Shown here: one piece after another, positions 16,957 to 25,605 of the stretch
Numbering within the stretch: the first letter of the stretch is position 1
Layout: each line of letters begins with the position of its first letter
Origin: Lentzea alba
GTDB taxonomy: Bacteria > Actinomycetota > Actinomycetes > Mycobacteriales > Pseudonocardiaceae
Direction of reading: 5' to 3'
Assembly (NCBI RefSeq): GCF_011067745.1
Contig: NZ_JAAMPJ010000023.1
Coordinates: 1-51,858, forward strand
Length of the DNA: 51,858 nt
The notes under the pieces: model-generated
Told to the model about the DNA's origin: nothing
What the model saw: the letters and a program-made list of their open reading frames with translations, nothing else
Databases searched by the model: none
Program-made: the position numbers and the translations under genes

Positions 16957-16971
16957 CAACTGATATATCGC
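16957..16971 (+). repeat. AT-rich motif CAACTGATATATCGC, copy a
   Basis: This 15-base string is identical to the reverse complement of 26441-26455. It lies just after the DUF2199 stop and 30 bases before a 42-nt palindromic repeat. The same order and a 28-base gap are seen at the second copy. The core GATATATC is itself a palindrome and stands out in this high-GC DNA. Confidence 0.7.
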
Positions 16972-17001
16972 ACACCGCCGACCCTGCTGACCTGCCCCTT
17001 A

Positions 17002-17043
17002 GCAATGAGACTTTGGACTTCGTCCGCAAAAGACTCATTGCAA
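17002..17043 (+). repeat. 42-nt palindromic interspersed repeat, copy 1
   Basis: An imperfect hairpin with arms GCAATGAG / CTCATTGC and a centre GGACTTCGTCC that folds on itself. Outside it the arms continue as GCCCCTT (16994-17000) / AAGGGGC (17042-17048). Copies 2 (25617-25658) and 3 (26371-26412, inverted) are the same length and share the centre and the end AAAAGACT..TTGCAA. It lies between two genes facing each other, so it could also end transcription. Confidence 0.85.
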
Positions 17044-17080
17044 GGGGCGGTATGTGGGGCAGTACGTGAGGTGGTGCGAC

Positions 17081-17090
17081 TGATATATCG
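17081..17090 (+). repeat. AT-rich motif TGATATATCG, second site
   Basis: TGATATATCG again, 120 bases after the first copy and in the same direction, so the pair brackets palindromic repeat copy 1. It sits 8 bases from the stop of the convergent HAD gene. Confidence 0.6.
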
Positions 17091-17097
17091 GTTGGTG

Positions 17098-17616
17098 TCA
17101 GGCTCGCGCGGGTGTGTCGGCGAGGAACGCCTGGACCTGTTGCAGGTGGTCCATGCCGATGCCCTTGCGCGGATCGACTGGCACCAGCAGAGTGCCGGGC
17201 CGGGACGCTGCCCACTCCGGGTCGCGCGGCTGGAACTCGTCGTCCAACCACGCGATCGGCCGCGTGCCGGCCCACTCGGTGATCGCGGGGATCTTGCCGT
17301 GGTGGCCGTTCAGGTGGTCGGAGCCGCGTCCGCCGAAGTCGATCCACTCCAGCTCGGGCAGGCCGAGGCGTGGCCCGATGAACTCGTTCGCCTCGTGTTC
17401 CCACGTCGTCGCCCACACCAGGTCGGCGTTGGTCGCGGCGGCCAGCGAGAGCAGCCACGGGCCGTGTGACGGGTCCAGCCACACACGCAGAGGCCGGGAG
17501 AATCCGAAGGGGCGGATCCGGTGCGTGGTGTAACCGGCCGGGCGCCGTGTCGGCTTCGCGAGGTACGGGTTCAGCGGACCGTCGACGTCGAGCAGGATCG
17601 CGGGACGGGACAACAT
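17098..17616 (-). CDS. HAD-fold phosphatase-like protein
   Basis: 172 aa. HAD motif I appears as ILLDVDGPLNPY (D10, D12), motif II as LVWATTWEHEAN, and motif IV as IAWLDDEFQ, in a compact protein without a large cap. It resembles the HAD group linked to Swiss-army-knife RNA-repair proteins and many free-standing actinobacterial copies. Likely a small-molecule or RNA-end phosphatase; substrate unknown. Confidence 0.8.
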   Translation of the reverse strand: MLSRPAILLDVDGPLNPYLAKPTRRPAGYTTHRIRPFGFSRPLRVWLDPSHGPWLLSLAAATNADLVWATTWEHEANEFIGPRLGLPELEWIDFGGRGSDHLNGHHGKIPAITEWAGTRPIAWLDDEFQPRDPEWAASRPGTLLVPVDPRKGIGMDHLQQVQAFLADTPARA

Positions 17617-17675
17617 GACCTGATCGAAACATCCGAGTGGCTAATGATCCCGTGATTTTTCCCGATACGGGACAC

Positions 17676-17996
17676 ATGACTCTCACGGAGATCGCGGCCT
17701 GGGGCACGGCAGACCAGGTGCGGGCCGCGCTCGAACGTCAGCTCGAAGGCGCGCTGGTAGAGGTCCCCGAAGACGACGACTCACCGCGCCGGGCGTTCAG
17801 CGAGGCGTTGCGCAGGTCGTTGATGCTGCGCCAGAAGCACCCGTTCGATATCGTCGCGATCGGACTGCCGGACCTGCTGCGTTACCGGGACCTGGTGGCC
17901 GGGTCCGAGGTGACGTTGCGCGCCACGAACATCGAGGCCTACTTCGTCCGCAAGGACGGCAGCGCGGAGCAGTACCAGCCCGAAACCGAGGACTGA
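17676..17996 (+). CDS. Hypothetical protein, 106 aa
   Basis: From ATG 17676, preceded by a purine-rich GGGA; an upstream GTG 17637 would add 13 residues. Soluble, acidic, starting MTLTEIAAWGTADQVRAALE and ending in a charged tail. The middle LRRSLMLRQKHPFDIVAIGL looks helical then beta. I do not recognise a family. It ends 1 base before the convergent P450 gene. Confidence 0.65.
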   Translation: MTLTEIAAWGTADQVRAALERQLEGALVEVPEDDDSPRRAFSEALRRSLMLRQKHPFDIVAIGLPDLLRYRDLVAGSEVTLRATNIEAYFVRKDGSAEQYQPETED

Positions 17997-17997
17997 C

Positions 17998-19158
17998 TCA
18001 CCAGACGACCGGCAGCGCGGTCACGCCACGCACCAGGTAGCCGCGGTTCCAGCCGAGCTCCTGCTCCGGCACGGCGAGGCGCAACCCCGGCATGCGGATC
18101 AGCAGGCGTTCCTGCGCGACCTGGAGTTCCAGCCTCGCCAGCTGTGCGCCGAGGCAGTAGTGTGCCCCGTGACCGAACGCCAGGTGCGGGTTGGGATCAC
18201 GGGCGAAGTCCAGTTCGTCGGCGTTCGCGAACACGCGGGGATCGCGGTTCGTCACCGGCACCTCCACGAGCACCGGTTCGCCCCGCGTGATGACGACGTC
18301 TCCCACCGGCACGTCCTCGGTGGCGAAGCGCGCGAACACGGCGGTCGTCGGCAGCGGGATGTAGCGGAGCATCTCCTCCACCGCGCCGGGCAGCCGAGAG
18401 AGGTCAGCGTGCAGGTCCGAACGCAGTGACGGCCGCGTCAGCAGCAGGTACACCATGTTGGGCAGCTGGGTTTTCACGGTTTCCAGGCCGCCGACCAGGA
18501 TGCTGAACGTGACCATGACGAGCTCGTCGATCGTGAGTTCGCCGGCGTTCAGGTAGCGCACCAGCGCGCCGAACAGGTCGTCCGTCGGCGCCGGAGCACG
18601 CCGTGAAGCCAGGTCCGCGAGATAGCCGCAGATCGCGGCGTAGTGTTCCGCCGCGACGTCGGTGGGAACCGCGCCGGTGCTGAGGAAGCTGTCCGCCCAC
18701 ACGCCGAACCTCTCGTGGTCCTCCCGCGGCACGCCGAGCAGGGTCGTGATCATCAGCATGGGGAACGGGCGGGCCAGGCCTTCCACCAGATCGGCCGGTG
18801 GAGTCAGGTCGTCCAGCAGCGCGTCCACGACCTCGACGGCGCGTGGGCGCAGTGCCTGCACGCGGCGCACGGTGAAGACGTTCGTCACGAGCTTGCGCAG
18901 CCGGGTGTGTTGCGGCGCGTCGAGGGCCAGGATGCCGGGCGCGTTGTTGTGCTCGGCCATGCGCGGCTCGTCGAGCGGGTCCGCGGTGGTGCGCACGAAC
19001 CGGGGATCGCTCAGCACCGCTCGTGCTTCCTGGTGCCCTGTGATGAGCCAGGTTTCCTTGCCGTACGGCATTTTCACGCGCAGCAAAGGTGGTGCGTCGG
19101 TCAGGCCGGGGTCGATGTCCAGCCGATCGGGCTCGGCGAAGGGATAACTTCTGGCCAT
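17998..19158 (-). CDS. Cytochrome P450
   Basis: 386 aa, the usual size of soluble bacterial class I P450s. The haem loop FGHGAHYCLG puts the thiolate ligand at Cys335. The I-helix is ILVGGLETVKT, the K-helix region EEMLRYIPL, and LALDAPQHTRLRKLV is typical of actinomycete P450s. The acidic residue of the I-helix is Glu in GGLET. No ferredoxin or reductase lies next to it, so it must use partners coded elsewhere. Substrate unknown. Confidence 0.95.
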   Translation of the reverse strand: MARSYPFAEPDRLDIDPGLTDAPPLLRVKMPYGKETWLITGHQEARAVLSDPRFVRTTADPLDEPRMAEHNNAPGILALDAPQHTRLRKLVTNVFTVRRVQALRPRAVEVVDALLDDLTPPADLVEGLARPFPMLMITTLLGVPREDHERFGVWADSFLSTGAVPTDVAAEHYAAICGYLADLASRRAPAPTDDLFGALVRYLNAGELTIDELVMVTFSILVGGLETVKTQLPNMVYLLLTRPSLRSDLHADLSRLPGAVEEMLRYIPLPTTAVFARFATEDVPVGDVVITRGEPVLVEVPVTNRDPRVFANADELDFARDPNPHLAFGHGAHYCLGAQLARLELQVAQERLLIRMPGLRLAVPEQELGWNRGYLVRGVTALPVVW

Positions 19159-19205
19159 GCACCGAGAGTAGGACGACGATCACGGTCGGTGTACGTCTGA
19201 GCAGA

Positions 19206-19244
19206 CGAAAAAGCCCGGCTCCCGTCGAGGTGGGAGCCGGGCTT
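19206..19244 (-). terminator. Intrinsic terminator after fadB
   Basis: A 13-bp perfect stem (19211-19223 with 19232-19244, GGGAGCCGGGCTT on the right arm) followed on the minus strand by a T-rich run at 19208-19212. It lies 14 bases after the fadB stop. Confidence 0.92.
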
Positions 19245-19257
19245 CGGCGTTCGAACG

Positions 19258-21366
19258 TCAGGCAGGCACGGACGCCACGCCAGGCGCCAGGAACCGCTTG
19301 CCCGTGACCTTCTCCGAGATGCCGGTGCGGTCCAGGTACGGCGTGATGCCGCCCAGCCAGAACGGCCACCCGGCGCCCAGGAGCATGCACAGGTCGATGT
19401 CCTGCGCCTCCGCGACCACGCCCTCGTCGAGCATGATCCGGATCTCCTCGGCCAACGCCTCCAGCGCCCGCGTCTTGACCTCTTCACCCGTCAGCGGCGA
19501 GGAGCCGAACTCCCACAGCGCCTGGACCTCGGGGTCGACGGTCTGGTTGCCGGACGCGTCCCACTGCCAGACGGCGCCCTTGCCCGCGGCGACGAACTTC
19601 TTCATGTTCTCCGACACCGAGAAACGGTCGGGGAACGCGCCGTGCATCGTCTCCGACACGTGCAGCGCGACGGCGGAACCGACCAGCTGCAGCAGGATCA
19701 TCGGCGACATCGGCAGGCCGAGCGGCTCGGTGGCCTTGTCGGCGACCTCGAAGGAGGTGCCCTCGTCGACCGACTTGATGACCTCGCCCATGAAGCGGGT
19801 CAGCAGGCGGTTCACGACGAACGCGGGCGCGTCCTTCACCAGCACCGACGACTTCTTCAGCTGCTTGCCCACCGCGAACGCCGTCGCCAGGGTGGCGTCG
19901 TCGGTCTGCTCGGCGCGCACGATCTCCAGCAGCGGCATGACCGCGACCGGGTTGAAGAAGTGGAAGCCCACGACCCGCTCGGGATGCTTGAGCTTCGACG
20001 CCATGTCCGTGATGGACAGCGACGAGGTGTTCGTGGCGAGGATGGCCTCGGCGGAGACGTGCTCCTCGACCTCGGCGAACACCTGCTGCTTCACACCGAG
20101 GTCCTCGAACACGGCCTCGATCACGAAGTCGGCGTCGGCGAACGCGGCCTTGTCGAGCGAGCCGGACACCAGCGCCTTCAGGCGGTTCGCCTCGTCCGGC
20201 GAGATCCGCTTCTTGCCCGCCAGCTTGTCGATCTCGCTGTGGACGTAGCCGACGCCCTTGTCCACGCGCGCCTGGTCGATGTCGGTCAGCACGACCGGCA
20301 CGTGCAGGCGGCGGATGAACAGCAGCGCCATCTGCGAGGCCATCAGACCGGCGCCGACGACGCCGACCTTGGTGACCTTGCGGGCCAGCGACTTGTCCGG
20401 CGCGCCGGCCGGGCGCTTCGCGCGCTTCTGCACCAGGTTGAACGAGTACAGGCCCGCGCGGAGCTCGTCGCTCATCACGAGGTCCGCGAGGCCCTCGGTC
20501 TCGGCGGCGTAGCCCTTGTCGAGGTCGTTCTCCCGCGCCAGCTCCAGCAACGCCAGAGCCTTCTGCGCACCCGGCGCCGCGCCCTTGGTCTTGCCGTCCA
20601 CAATGGCCTTGGCGCGCGCGACGGCGGCGTCCCACGCCTCGCCGCGGTCGATCTCCTTGCGCGGCACCGTGATCTCGCCACGCACGACGCCGGACAGCCA
20701 CAGCAGCGACTGCTCCAGGTAGTCGGCGGAGTCGAACAGCACGTCCGCGATGCCCAGCGCCAGAGCTTCCTTCGGCTTGAGCATCTTGTTCTGGTTCAAC
20801 GCGTTCTCGAAGATCACCGTGACGGCGTCGTTGGCGCCGATCAGGTTCGGCAGCAGCTGCGTGCCACCCCAGCCCGGGAACAGGCCCAGGAACACCTCGG
20901 GCAACGCGATCGCGGCCGCGTTCGACGCCAGCGTGCGGTAGTGGCACGACAGCGCGAGCTCGAGGCCACCGCCCATGACCGCGCCGTTGACGAAGGCGAA
21001 GGTCGGGATGTCCGAGTCGGTGAACTTCTTGAAGACGTCGTGGCCGAGCTTGCCGATCGTGACGCCCTGCGAGCGGTCCGTCGCCTGCTCGACCGCGGAC
21101 AGGTCCGCGCCGACGGCGAAGATGAACGGCTTGCCGGTCACCGCGATCGCCGCGGGGCCAGCCGCGTACGCCTCGTCGAACGCCGCACCCAGCGAGACGA
21201 GCGACTGCGGGCCGAACGTCGACGGACGGGTGTGGTCCAGGCCGTTGTCGATCGTGATGAACGCGACCGGCTTGTCGAGCCCGGGCACGCTGATCAGGCG
21301 CGTCTTGGCAACGGTGACGACCTCGTCGGGGAAGATCGCCTTTGCTTCCTCAGCGGTGATGGTCAC
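19258..21366 (-). CDS. fadB: FadB-type enoyl-CoA hydratase / 3-hydroxyacyl-CoA dehydrogenase
   Basis: 702 aa from GTG 21366. The N-terminal crotonase part shows FAVGADLSAVEQ, GAVMGGGLELALSC and LPEVFLGLFPGWGG with the hydratase Glu residues. The middle NAD-binding part begins KVGVVGAGLMASQMA. The dehydrogenase core has NTSSLSIT and HFFNPVAVMPLLEIV with catalytic His. It does the second and third steps of fatty acid beta-oxidation. The start overlaps the thiolase stop (GTGA), so the pair is a classic fadAB operon. A terminator follows. Confidence 0.95.
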   Translation of the reverse strand: MTITAEEAKAIFPDEVVTVAKTRLISVPGLDKPVAFITIDNGLDHTRPSTFGPQSLVSLGAAFDEAYAAGPAAIAVTGKPFIFAVGADLSAVEQATDRSQGVTIGKLGHDVFKKFTDSDIPTFAFVNGAVMGGGLELALSCHYRTLASNAAAIALPEVFLGLFPGWGGTQLLPNLIGANDAVTVIFENALNQNKMLKPKEALALGIADVLFDSADYLEQSLLWLSGVVRGEITVPRKEIDRGEAWDAAVARAKAIVDGKTKGAAPGAQKALALLELARENDLDKGYAAETEGLADLVMSDELRAGLYSFNLVQKRAKRPAGAPDKSLARKVTKVGVVGAGLMASQMALLFIRRLHVPVVLTDIDQARVDKGVGYVHSEIDKLAGKKRISPDEANRLKALVSGSLDKAAFADADFVIEAVFEDLGVKQQVFAEVEEHVSAEAILATNTSSLSITDMASKLKHPERVVGFHFFNPVAVMPLLEIVRAEQTDDATLATAFAVGKQLKKSSVLVKDAPAFVVNRLLTRFMGEVIKSVDEGTSFEVADKATEPLGLPMSPMILLQLVGSAVALHVSETMHGAFPDRFSVSENMKKFVAAGKGAVWQWDASGNQTVDPEVQALWEFGSSPLTGEEVKTRALEALAEEIRIMLDEGVVAEAQDIDLCMLLGAGWPFWLGGITPYLDRTGISEKVTGKRFLAPGVASVPA

Positions 21367-22577
21367 TTGCCACTCCAGTTCGGGTTCTCCCAGATGACGG
21401 TCCCGCCCATGCCGATGCCGATGCACATGGTGGTGAGGCCGTAGCGCACGTCCGGACGCTCGGCGAACTGACGCGACAGCTGCGTCATCAAACGCACGCC
21501 GGAAGAAGCCAGCGGGTGGCCAGTGGCGATCGCGCCGCCCCACTGGTTCACGCGCGGGTCGTCGTCGGCGATGCCGAAGTGGTCGAGGAACGCGAGCACC
21601 TGGATGGCGAACGCCTCGTTGACCTCGAACAGGCCGATGTCCTCAATGGACAGACCGGCGCGCTCCAAAGCCTTCTCGGTGGCCGGTACCGGGCCGATGC
21701 CCATGACCTCGGGCTCGACGCCCAGGAACGAGTAGCCGACCATCCGCATGCCGACGGGCAGACCGAGCTCGCGCGCGGTCTCCTCCTCGGCGAGGATGCA
21801 GCCGGTCGCGCCGTCGTTCAGACCGGCCGCGTTGCCCGCGGTGATCCGGCCGTGCGGGCGGAACGGCGTCTTGAGCTTGGCCAGGTCCTCGACCGTGGTG
21901 CCCGGACGCGGCGGCTCGTCGGCGGTGGCGAGGCCCCAGCCGTGCTCTGCGGAACGGGTCGCGACCGGCACGAGCTCCGGGCCGATCTTGCCGTTCTTGA
22001 TCGCGTCGGCGTACTTCGCCTGCGACGCGGCCGCGTAGGCGTCCGTGCGGTCCTTGGTGATGTGCGGGAACCGGTCGTGCAGGTTCTCCGCGGTCTGGCC
22101 CATGACGAGCGCGCTGGTGTCGACGATCTTGTCCGACAGGAAGCGCGGGTTCGGGTCGACGCCCTCGCCCATCGGGTGGCGGCCCATGTGCTCGACGCCG
22201 CCGGCGATGGCGACGTCGTACGCGCCGAACGCGATGCCGCTCGCGGCGGTGGTCACGGCGGTCATCGCGCCCGCGCACATGCGGTCGATCGAGTAACCGG
22301 GGACCGACTTCGGCAGGCCCGCGAGCAGTGCCGCCGTGCGACCGAGCGTGAGGCCCTGGTCGCCGATCTGCGTGGTCGCCGCGATGGCGACCTCGTCGAC
22401 GCGCTCCGGCGGCAGCTCGGGATGCCTGCGCAGCAGCTCACGGATGACCTTCACGATGAGGTCGTCGGCACGGGTCTCGGCGAAAATGCCCTTGGGACCG
22501 GCCTTGCCGAACGGCGTACGGACACCGTCGACGAAGACCACGTTCCGAACGCGTGCCGGCGCTGCTGGTGCGGCCAC
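21363..22577 (-). CDS. fadA: Acetyl-CoA acyltransferase (3-ketoacyl-CoA thiolase)
   Basis: 404 aa from GTG 22577, chosen for the GGAGGA 7 bases upstream; an earlier start at 22613 is open. Thiolase residues: nucleophile Cys101 in DRMCAGAMTA, GNAAGLNDGA, His in NQWGGAIATGHPLASSG and the second Cys in CIGIGMGG. It cleaves 3-ketoacyl-CoA at the end of each beta-oxidation round. Upstream lie two operator-like palindromes. Confidence 0.95.
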   Translation of the reverse strand: MAAPAAPARVRNVVFVDGVRTPFGKAGPKGIFAETRADDLIVKVIRELLRRHPELPPERVDEVAIAATTQIGDQGLTLGRTAALLAGLPKSVPGYSIDRMCAGAMTAVTTAASGIAFGAYDVAIAGGVEHMGRHPMGEGVDPNPRFLSDKIVDTSALVMGQTAENLHDRFPHITKDRTDAYAAASQAKYADAIKNGKIGPELVPVATRSAEHGWGLATADEPPRPGTTVEDLAKLKTPFRPHGRITAGNAAGLNDGATGCILAEEETARELGLPVGMRMVGYSFLGVEPEVMGIGPVPATEKALERAGLSIEDIGLFEVNEAFAIQVLAFLDHFGIADDDPRVNQWGGAIATGHPLASSGVRLMTQLSRQFAERPDVRYGLTTMCIGIGMGGTVIWENPNWSGK

Positions 22578-22638
22578 GGCGTCTCCTCCACTTGTGGTGA
22601 CAACTCTGTCCACTCCGGCAGGGGGTGCGCGACATCCC

Positions 22639-22650
22639 TACCGGTCGGTA
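22639..22650. promoter_or_regulatory. Operator-like palindrome TACCGGTCGGTA upstream of fadAB
   Basis: TACCGGTCGGTA, a near-perfect inverted repeat 61 bases before the fadA start, has the form of operators of TetR-family fatty-acid regulators in actinobacteria. The assignment is inference from form and place. Confidence 0.5.
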
Positions 22651-22669
22651 ACGCCAACTCTAACCCTAG

Positions 22670-22683
22670 TTACTGGTGAGTAA
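22670..22683. promoter_or_regulatory. Palindrome TTACTGGTGAGTAA
   Basis: Arms TTACT / AGTAA with a 4-base centre, overlapping the stop codon of the ABA4-like gene and 92 bases upstream of fadA. It may be a second operator for fadAB or part of the promoter region. Confidence 0.35.
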
Positions 22684-23119
22684 CCACAGCGGCACCCCTG
22701 TTCGTTGCGTCACACACCTTGCGCACGATCAGGAACAGCGGCAACCCGACGGGAGCCAGCAGGATCGTGATCACCAGAACGGGTGCCATCACCAGCGGGT
22801 GGACGTTCAGCCGACGCCCCTCCAGGTACATCCAGCGGCCGACGAAGAGATCCCACGCGATCATGTGCGCCCACACCAGCGCCGCGCCCGTGTCCGTGCT
22901 CATGAACTCGGCCAGCGCGCCCAGTTCGGGCCTGGTGACCAGCGGCAACAGCTCCGGTAGCACCGGAATCATCAAGGCGATGTAGATCGCTACCGGCGGC
23001 AGCACGATCAGGTACGACTCGGCGATCTTCTTCGTCCACGACCACTTCGGCGCGAAGATCATGAGTGCCCAGAACGGTGCGATCAGCAGGAACGTCAGGT
23101 TGAACAGGGTGGCGGTCAT
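22670..23119 (-). CDS. ABA4-like (DUF4281) membrane protein
   Basis: 149 aa from ATG 23119 with about four membrane segments: LFNLTFLLIAPFWALMIFAP, YLIVLPPVAIYIALMI, a middle helix AALVWAHMIAWDLFVGRW and VMAPVLVITILLAPVGLPLF. The motif FAPKWSWT and the WDLFVGRW helix match the DUF4281/ABA4-like family; plant ABA4 acts in neoxanthin synthesis, the bacterial role is unknown. The start overlaps the stop of the larger membrane gene (ATGA). Confidence 0.8.
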   Translation of the reverse strand: MTATLFNLTFLLIAPFWALMIFAPKWSWTKKIAESYLIVLPPVAIYIALMIPVLPELLPLVTRPELGALAEFMSTDTGAALVWAHMIAWDLFVGRWMYLEGRRLNVHPLVMAPVLVITILLAPVGLPLFLIVRKVCDATNRGAAVVTHQ

Positions 23120-24024
23120 GCGGGCACGAGCTCCTTCTCGATGGTCGTCGTCCGGGACTGCCGTGCCCACACCACGCCCAGCGCGGTCGCGACGGCGATG
23201 GCGGCGGCGACGGTCAGGGTGAGCGCGTCGGGCTTGATGAGCGGCTGGCCGCGCAGCGCCTGCCAGATCACGAGCAGGGTCGCGCCGAGGTAGCCGCCGC
23301 TGATGACCCACGCGAGGCGCGCGTTCGCTCGCCGGCCGGCGAGCGCGATCAGCAGAGGCAGGATCTGCAACGCGTGCATGCCGACGAAGTGCCCGATGCG
23401 CAGGTCGCCGTGGACGGTGCTCCACCCGGTGAGCGGCATGTACGAGCCGCCGTCGGGCCCGCCGATGGAGTGCGAGCCGAGCACTCCCTTCTCGGGGGAC
23501 TGGCCGGCGCGCGGCTGCGTCATCACGAACCCGACGGCCATGCCGACGAGCGCGATCACCAGGCTGAACCGGATCGTCCAGGCCTTGGCGGGGTTGTCGA
23601 ACCTCTTGCGGAACAACATCACCGCGATGACCAGGTTCGCGGCCCAGAGGATCACCACCATGATGCCCATCGCGCTGAACAGGGCCGTGTCCAGCGGCGT
23701 CTCGAAGTTGAAGTGGCTGCGCTTCCCCCTGACGACCTGTCCGACGATGACCGCCATCTCACCGAGGCCGACCAGTGCGGACACGGTCCCGAGCCACCAC
23801 GCGATCCGGTGGGCCCGGCCTTCCAGCATGCTGATGAACCACGCGAGCGACGCGCTGTAGAGCACGAACGACACCGCGAACTTGAAAGGCTTGAACCAGA
23901 TCGGCGAGTCGACCAGCAGCCGGTCGTCCAACAGCATGCCGAACGCGGCGATCGGCGTGAGGACGACCATGGACAACGTGAAGAGCATTAACGGCCGGTG
24001 CCACTGGTACGCGGTCTTCAACAT
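23116..24024 (-). CDS. Polytopic membrane protein, hypothetical
   Basis: 302 aa with about eight hydrophobic segments, starting MLKTAYQWHRPLMLFTLSMV and including FKFAVSFVLYSASLAWFISM, LVGLGEMAVIVGQVV, IMVVILWAANLVIAVMLF and ILPLLIALAGR. A loop with HGDLRIGHFVGMHALQ carries several His residues. Conserved-looking, but I know no function. It forms an operon with the ABA4-like gene and is divergent from a MerR gene that probably controls it. Confidence 0.75.
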   Translation of the reverse strand: MLKTAYQWHRPLMLFTLSMVVLTPIAAFGMLLDDRLLVDSPIWFKPFKFAVSFVLYSASLAWFISMLEGRAHRIAWWLGTVSALVGLGEMAVIVGQVVRGKRSHFNFETPLDTALFSAMGIMVVILWAANLVIAVMLFRKRFDNPAKAWTIRFSLVIALVGMAVGFVMTQPRAGQSPEKGVLGSHSIGGPDGGSYMPLTGWSTVHGDLRIGHFVGMHALQILPLLIALAGRRANARLAWVISGGYLGATLLVIWQALRGQPLIKPDALTLTVAAAIAVATALGVVWARQSRTTTIEKELVPA

Positions 24025-24044
24025 CTGAGCCCCCTGGGATGAAT

Positions 24045-24066
24045 GGATAGCGGTGCTCTCCGCTAT
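24045..24066. promoter_or_regulatory. MerR-type operator in the divergent promoter
   Basis: GATAGCGG (24045-24052) and CCGCTATC (24059-24066) form a perfect 8-bp inverted repeat with a 6-bp spacer. A further CTATCCA at 24078-24084 matches TGGATAG at 24043-24049. It lies between the MerR gene and the membrane operon it probably regulates. Confidence 0.6.
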
Positions 24067-24086
24067 CGGAAAGGTACACTATCCAT

Positions 24087-24725
24087 ATGCGTGTTGGCGA
24101 GCTTTCGAAGAAGAGCGGCGTCCCCGTGGCGACGATCAAGTACTACCTGCGCGAGGGACTGCTGCCTGCCGGCGTGCTGACCAGCCCGAACCAAGCTCAT
24201 TACGACGACGAGCACCTCCGTCGCCTGCGGCTGGTGCGCGCGCTGATGGACGTCGGCGGCCTGTCCATCGCGGCCGTTCGCGAGGTCCTCGCCGCCGTCG
24301 ACACCCGCGAGGGCTCGCTGCACAAGAAGCTCGGTGCCGTGCAGGAGGCCATCAGTCAGCCGGCTGCGGTGGAGCTCGACCCGCTCGCGGTCGAGGACGT
24401 GCAGGCGTTCTTCGCGCGGCAGGGCGAGGCCGAGTGCGTCGACGTCACCGAGAGCAACGTGACCCACATGCTCGCTTCCGCGCTGTCCTCGGCGCGCTCG
24501 GTCGGCCACGACCACTTCCGCGAGCTCCTCGACCCCTACCTGGAGGGGTTGAAGATCATCGCGCGGGCCGACGTCGAGTACATCGCCCGGTTCGGGTCAC
24601 GCGACGACATCATCGAGGCGATGGTCGTCGGCACGCTCGTCGGCGACACCGTCCTCAAGGCGGTCCGGCGGCTCGCGCACGCCCAGGTGTCGCGCGAGGT
24701 GATCGGCGACGTCCCCGAAAGCTGA
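24087..24725 (+). CDS. MerR-family transcriptional regulator
   Basis: 212 aa from ATG 24087. The N-terminal winged helix reads MRVGELSKKSGVPVATIKYY and LREGLLPAG, then YDDEHLRRLRLVRAL, typical of MerR. The C-terminal ~140 residues are a helical effector domain without the Cys metal motifs of MerR/CueR, so an organic ligand is more likely. It is divergent from the two membrane genes, with a palindrome between them. Confidence 0.92.
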   Translation: MRVGELSKKSGVPVATIKYYLREGLLPAGVLTSPNQAHYDDEHLRRLRLVRALMDVGGLSIAAVREVLAAVDTREGSLHKKLGAVQEAISQPAAVELDPLAVEDVQAFFARQGEAECVDVTESNVTHMLASALSSARSVGHDHFRELLDPYLEGLKIIARADVEYIARFGSRDDIIEAMVVGTLVGDTVLKAVRRLAHAQVSREVIGDVPES

Positions 24726-24740
24726 TATCCAATATATTGG
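24722..24740 (+). repeat. AT-rich motif at the merR stop
   Basis: CTGATATCCAATATATTGG overlaps the MerR TGA. The same 19 bases with one change (TCGG for TTGG) follow the RNase D stop at 28158-28176 on the other strand. Both contain a self-complementary core. The use is unknown; a role at 3' ends is a guess. Confidence 0.6.
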
Positions 24741-24774
24741 CGGGGTCTAGTGTGAATGTCGGTAGGTTGCGGAC

Positions 24775-25605
24775 GTGCTCGAGACCACCCCGGACTTGCC
24801 GGAGATCGCCTCTGCCCTGTTGCCCGGAGTGCGGCTGGACGACGCCTTCGTCGCCGCCGACGGCAACATCCACCACGTGCTGCTGATCCCCGGCGTCGCC
24901 GCCGTCCGGGTCAGCAAGCGACCGCTGGGTGCCGCGTCGATGCCGCGGCGTGTGGAGGTGCTGCGCCAACTGGCTTCCGCCGGCCTGCCGTTCCAGGTGC
25001 CGGAGCCGCTCACGCCCGTGACCACGTTCGGTGATCGGGCCGCCGTCGCCGTGTCGTGGGTCGACGGCGCCGGCCTGCCCGAGGGAGCCGGCGATCCGGC
25101 GCAGGTGGCCGAGGTGTTGGAGGCCGTGCGCTCGGTGCCGCTCGACGATTCGCTGCTCGCGGTCCTGGACGACCGGGCACAGGGTCCGTCGTGGTCGGCG
25201 GTCGTCGCCGAGGAGATCATTCCGCGCCTGCCCGCTCGCTGGCAGTCCGAGGGACGGCGGCGCCTGGACGCCGTGCTGGCCCTGGAGCCCGTGCCCGACG
25301 CCCTGGTGCACGGCGATCTCAGCGGTGCCAACGTGCACTGGTCGGCGGACGGGAAGCTGCTCGGCATCCTCGACTGGGACATGGCCATGCCCGGCGACCC
25401 CGCCATCGACGCCGCCCAGATGGCCTGGCACGGCTGGGACAACGTCCGCCGCGCCGTCCCCGCCGCCACCTATCACCGCGCCCGCACCTGGGACGCCCTG
25501 TTCGGCATCGGCCACCTGGTCGCCACCATGAACGGCCGCCCCATGACCAGCCCCGACGGCTTCATCTCCGCGATCGTCCCCTGGCTGGAGGCCAACGCCG
25601 GGTGA
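24775..25605 (+). CDS. APH-family phosphotransferase
   Basis: 276 aa from GTG 24775. The kinase-like fold is shown by the catalytic loop LVHGDLSGANVHW and the metal Asp motif ILDWDMAMPGDPAID. Family members phosphorylate aminoglycosides, macrolides, choline or other small molecules; nothing nearby names the substrate. The 3' end lies 11 bases before palindromic repeat copy 2. Confidence 0.88.
   Translation: MLETTPDLPEIASALLPGVRLDDAFVAADGNIHHVLLIPGVAAVRVSKRPLGAASMPRRVEVLRQLASAGLPFQVPEPLTPVTTFGDRAAVAVSWVDGAGLPEGAGDPAQVAEVLEAVRSVPLDDSLLAVLDDRAQGPSWSAVVAEEIIPRLPARWQSEGRRRLDAVLALEPVPDALVHGDLSGANVHWSADGKLLGILDWDMAMPGDPAIDAAQMAWHGWDNVRRAVPAATYHRARTWDALFGIGHLVATMNGRPMTSPDGFISAIVPWLEANAG

Noticed and set aside
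19642..21444. 600-aa ORF on the plus strand
   Set aside because: Antisense of fadB with Arg/Gln/His-rich shadow composition; fadB has full family motifs.
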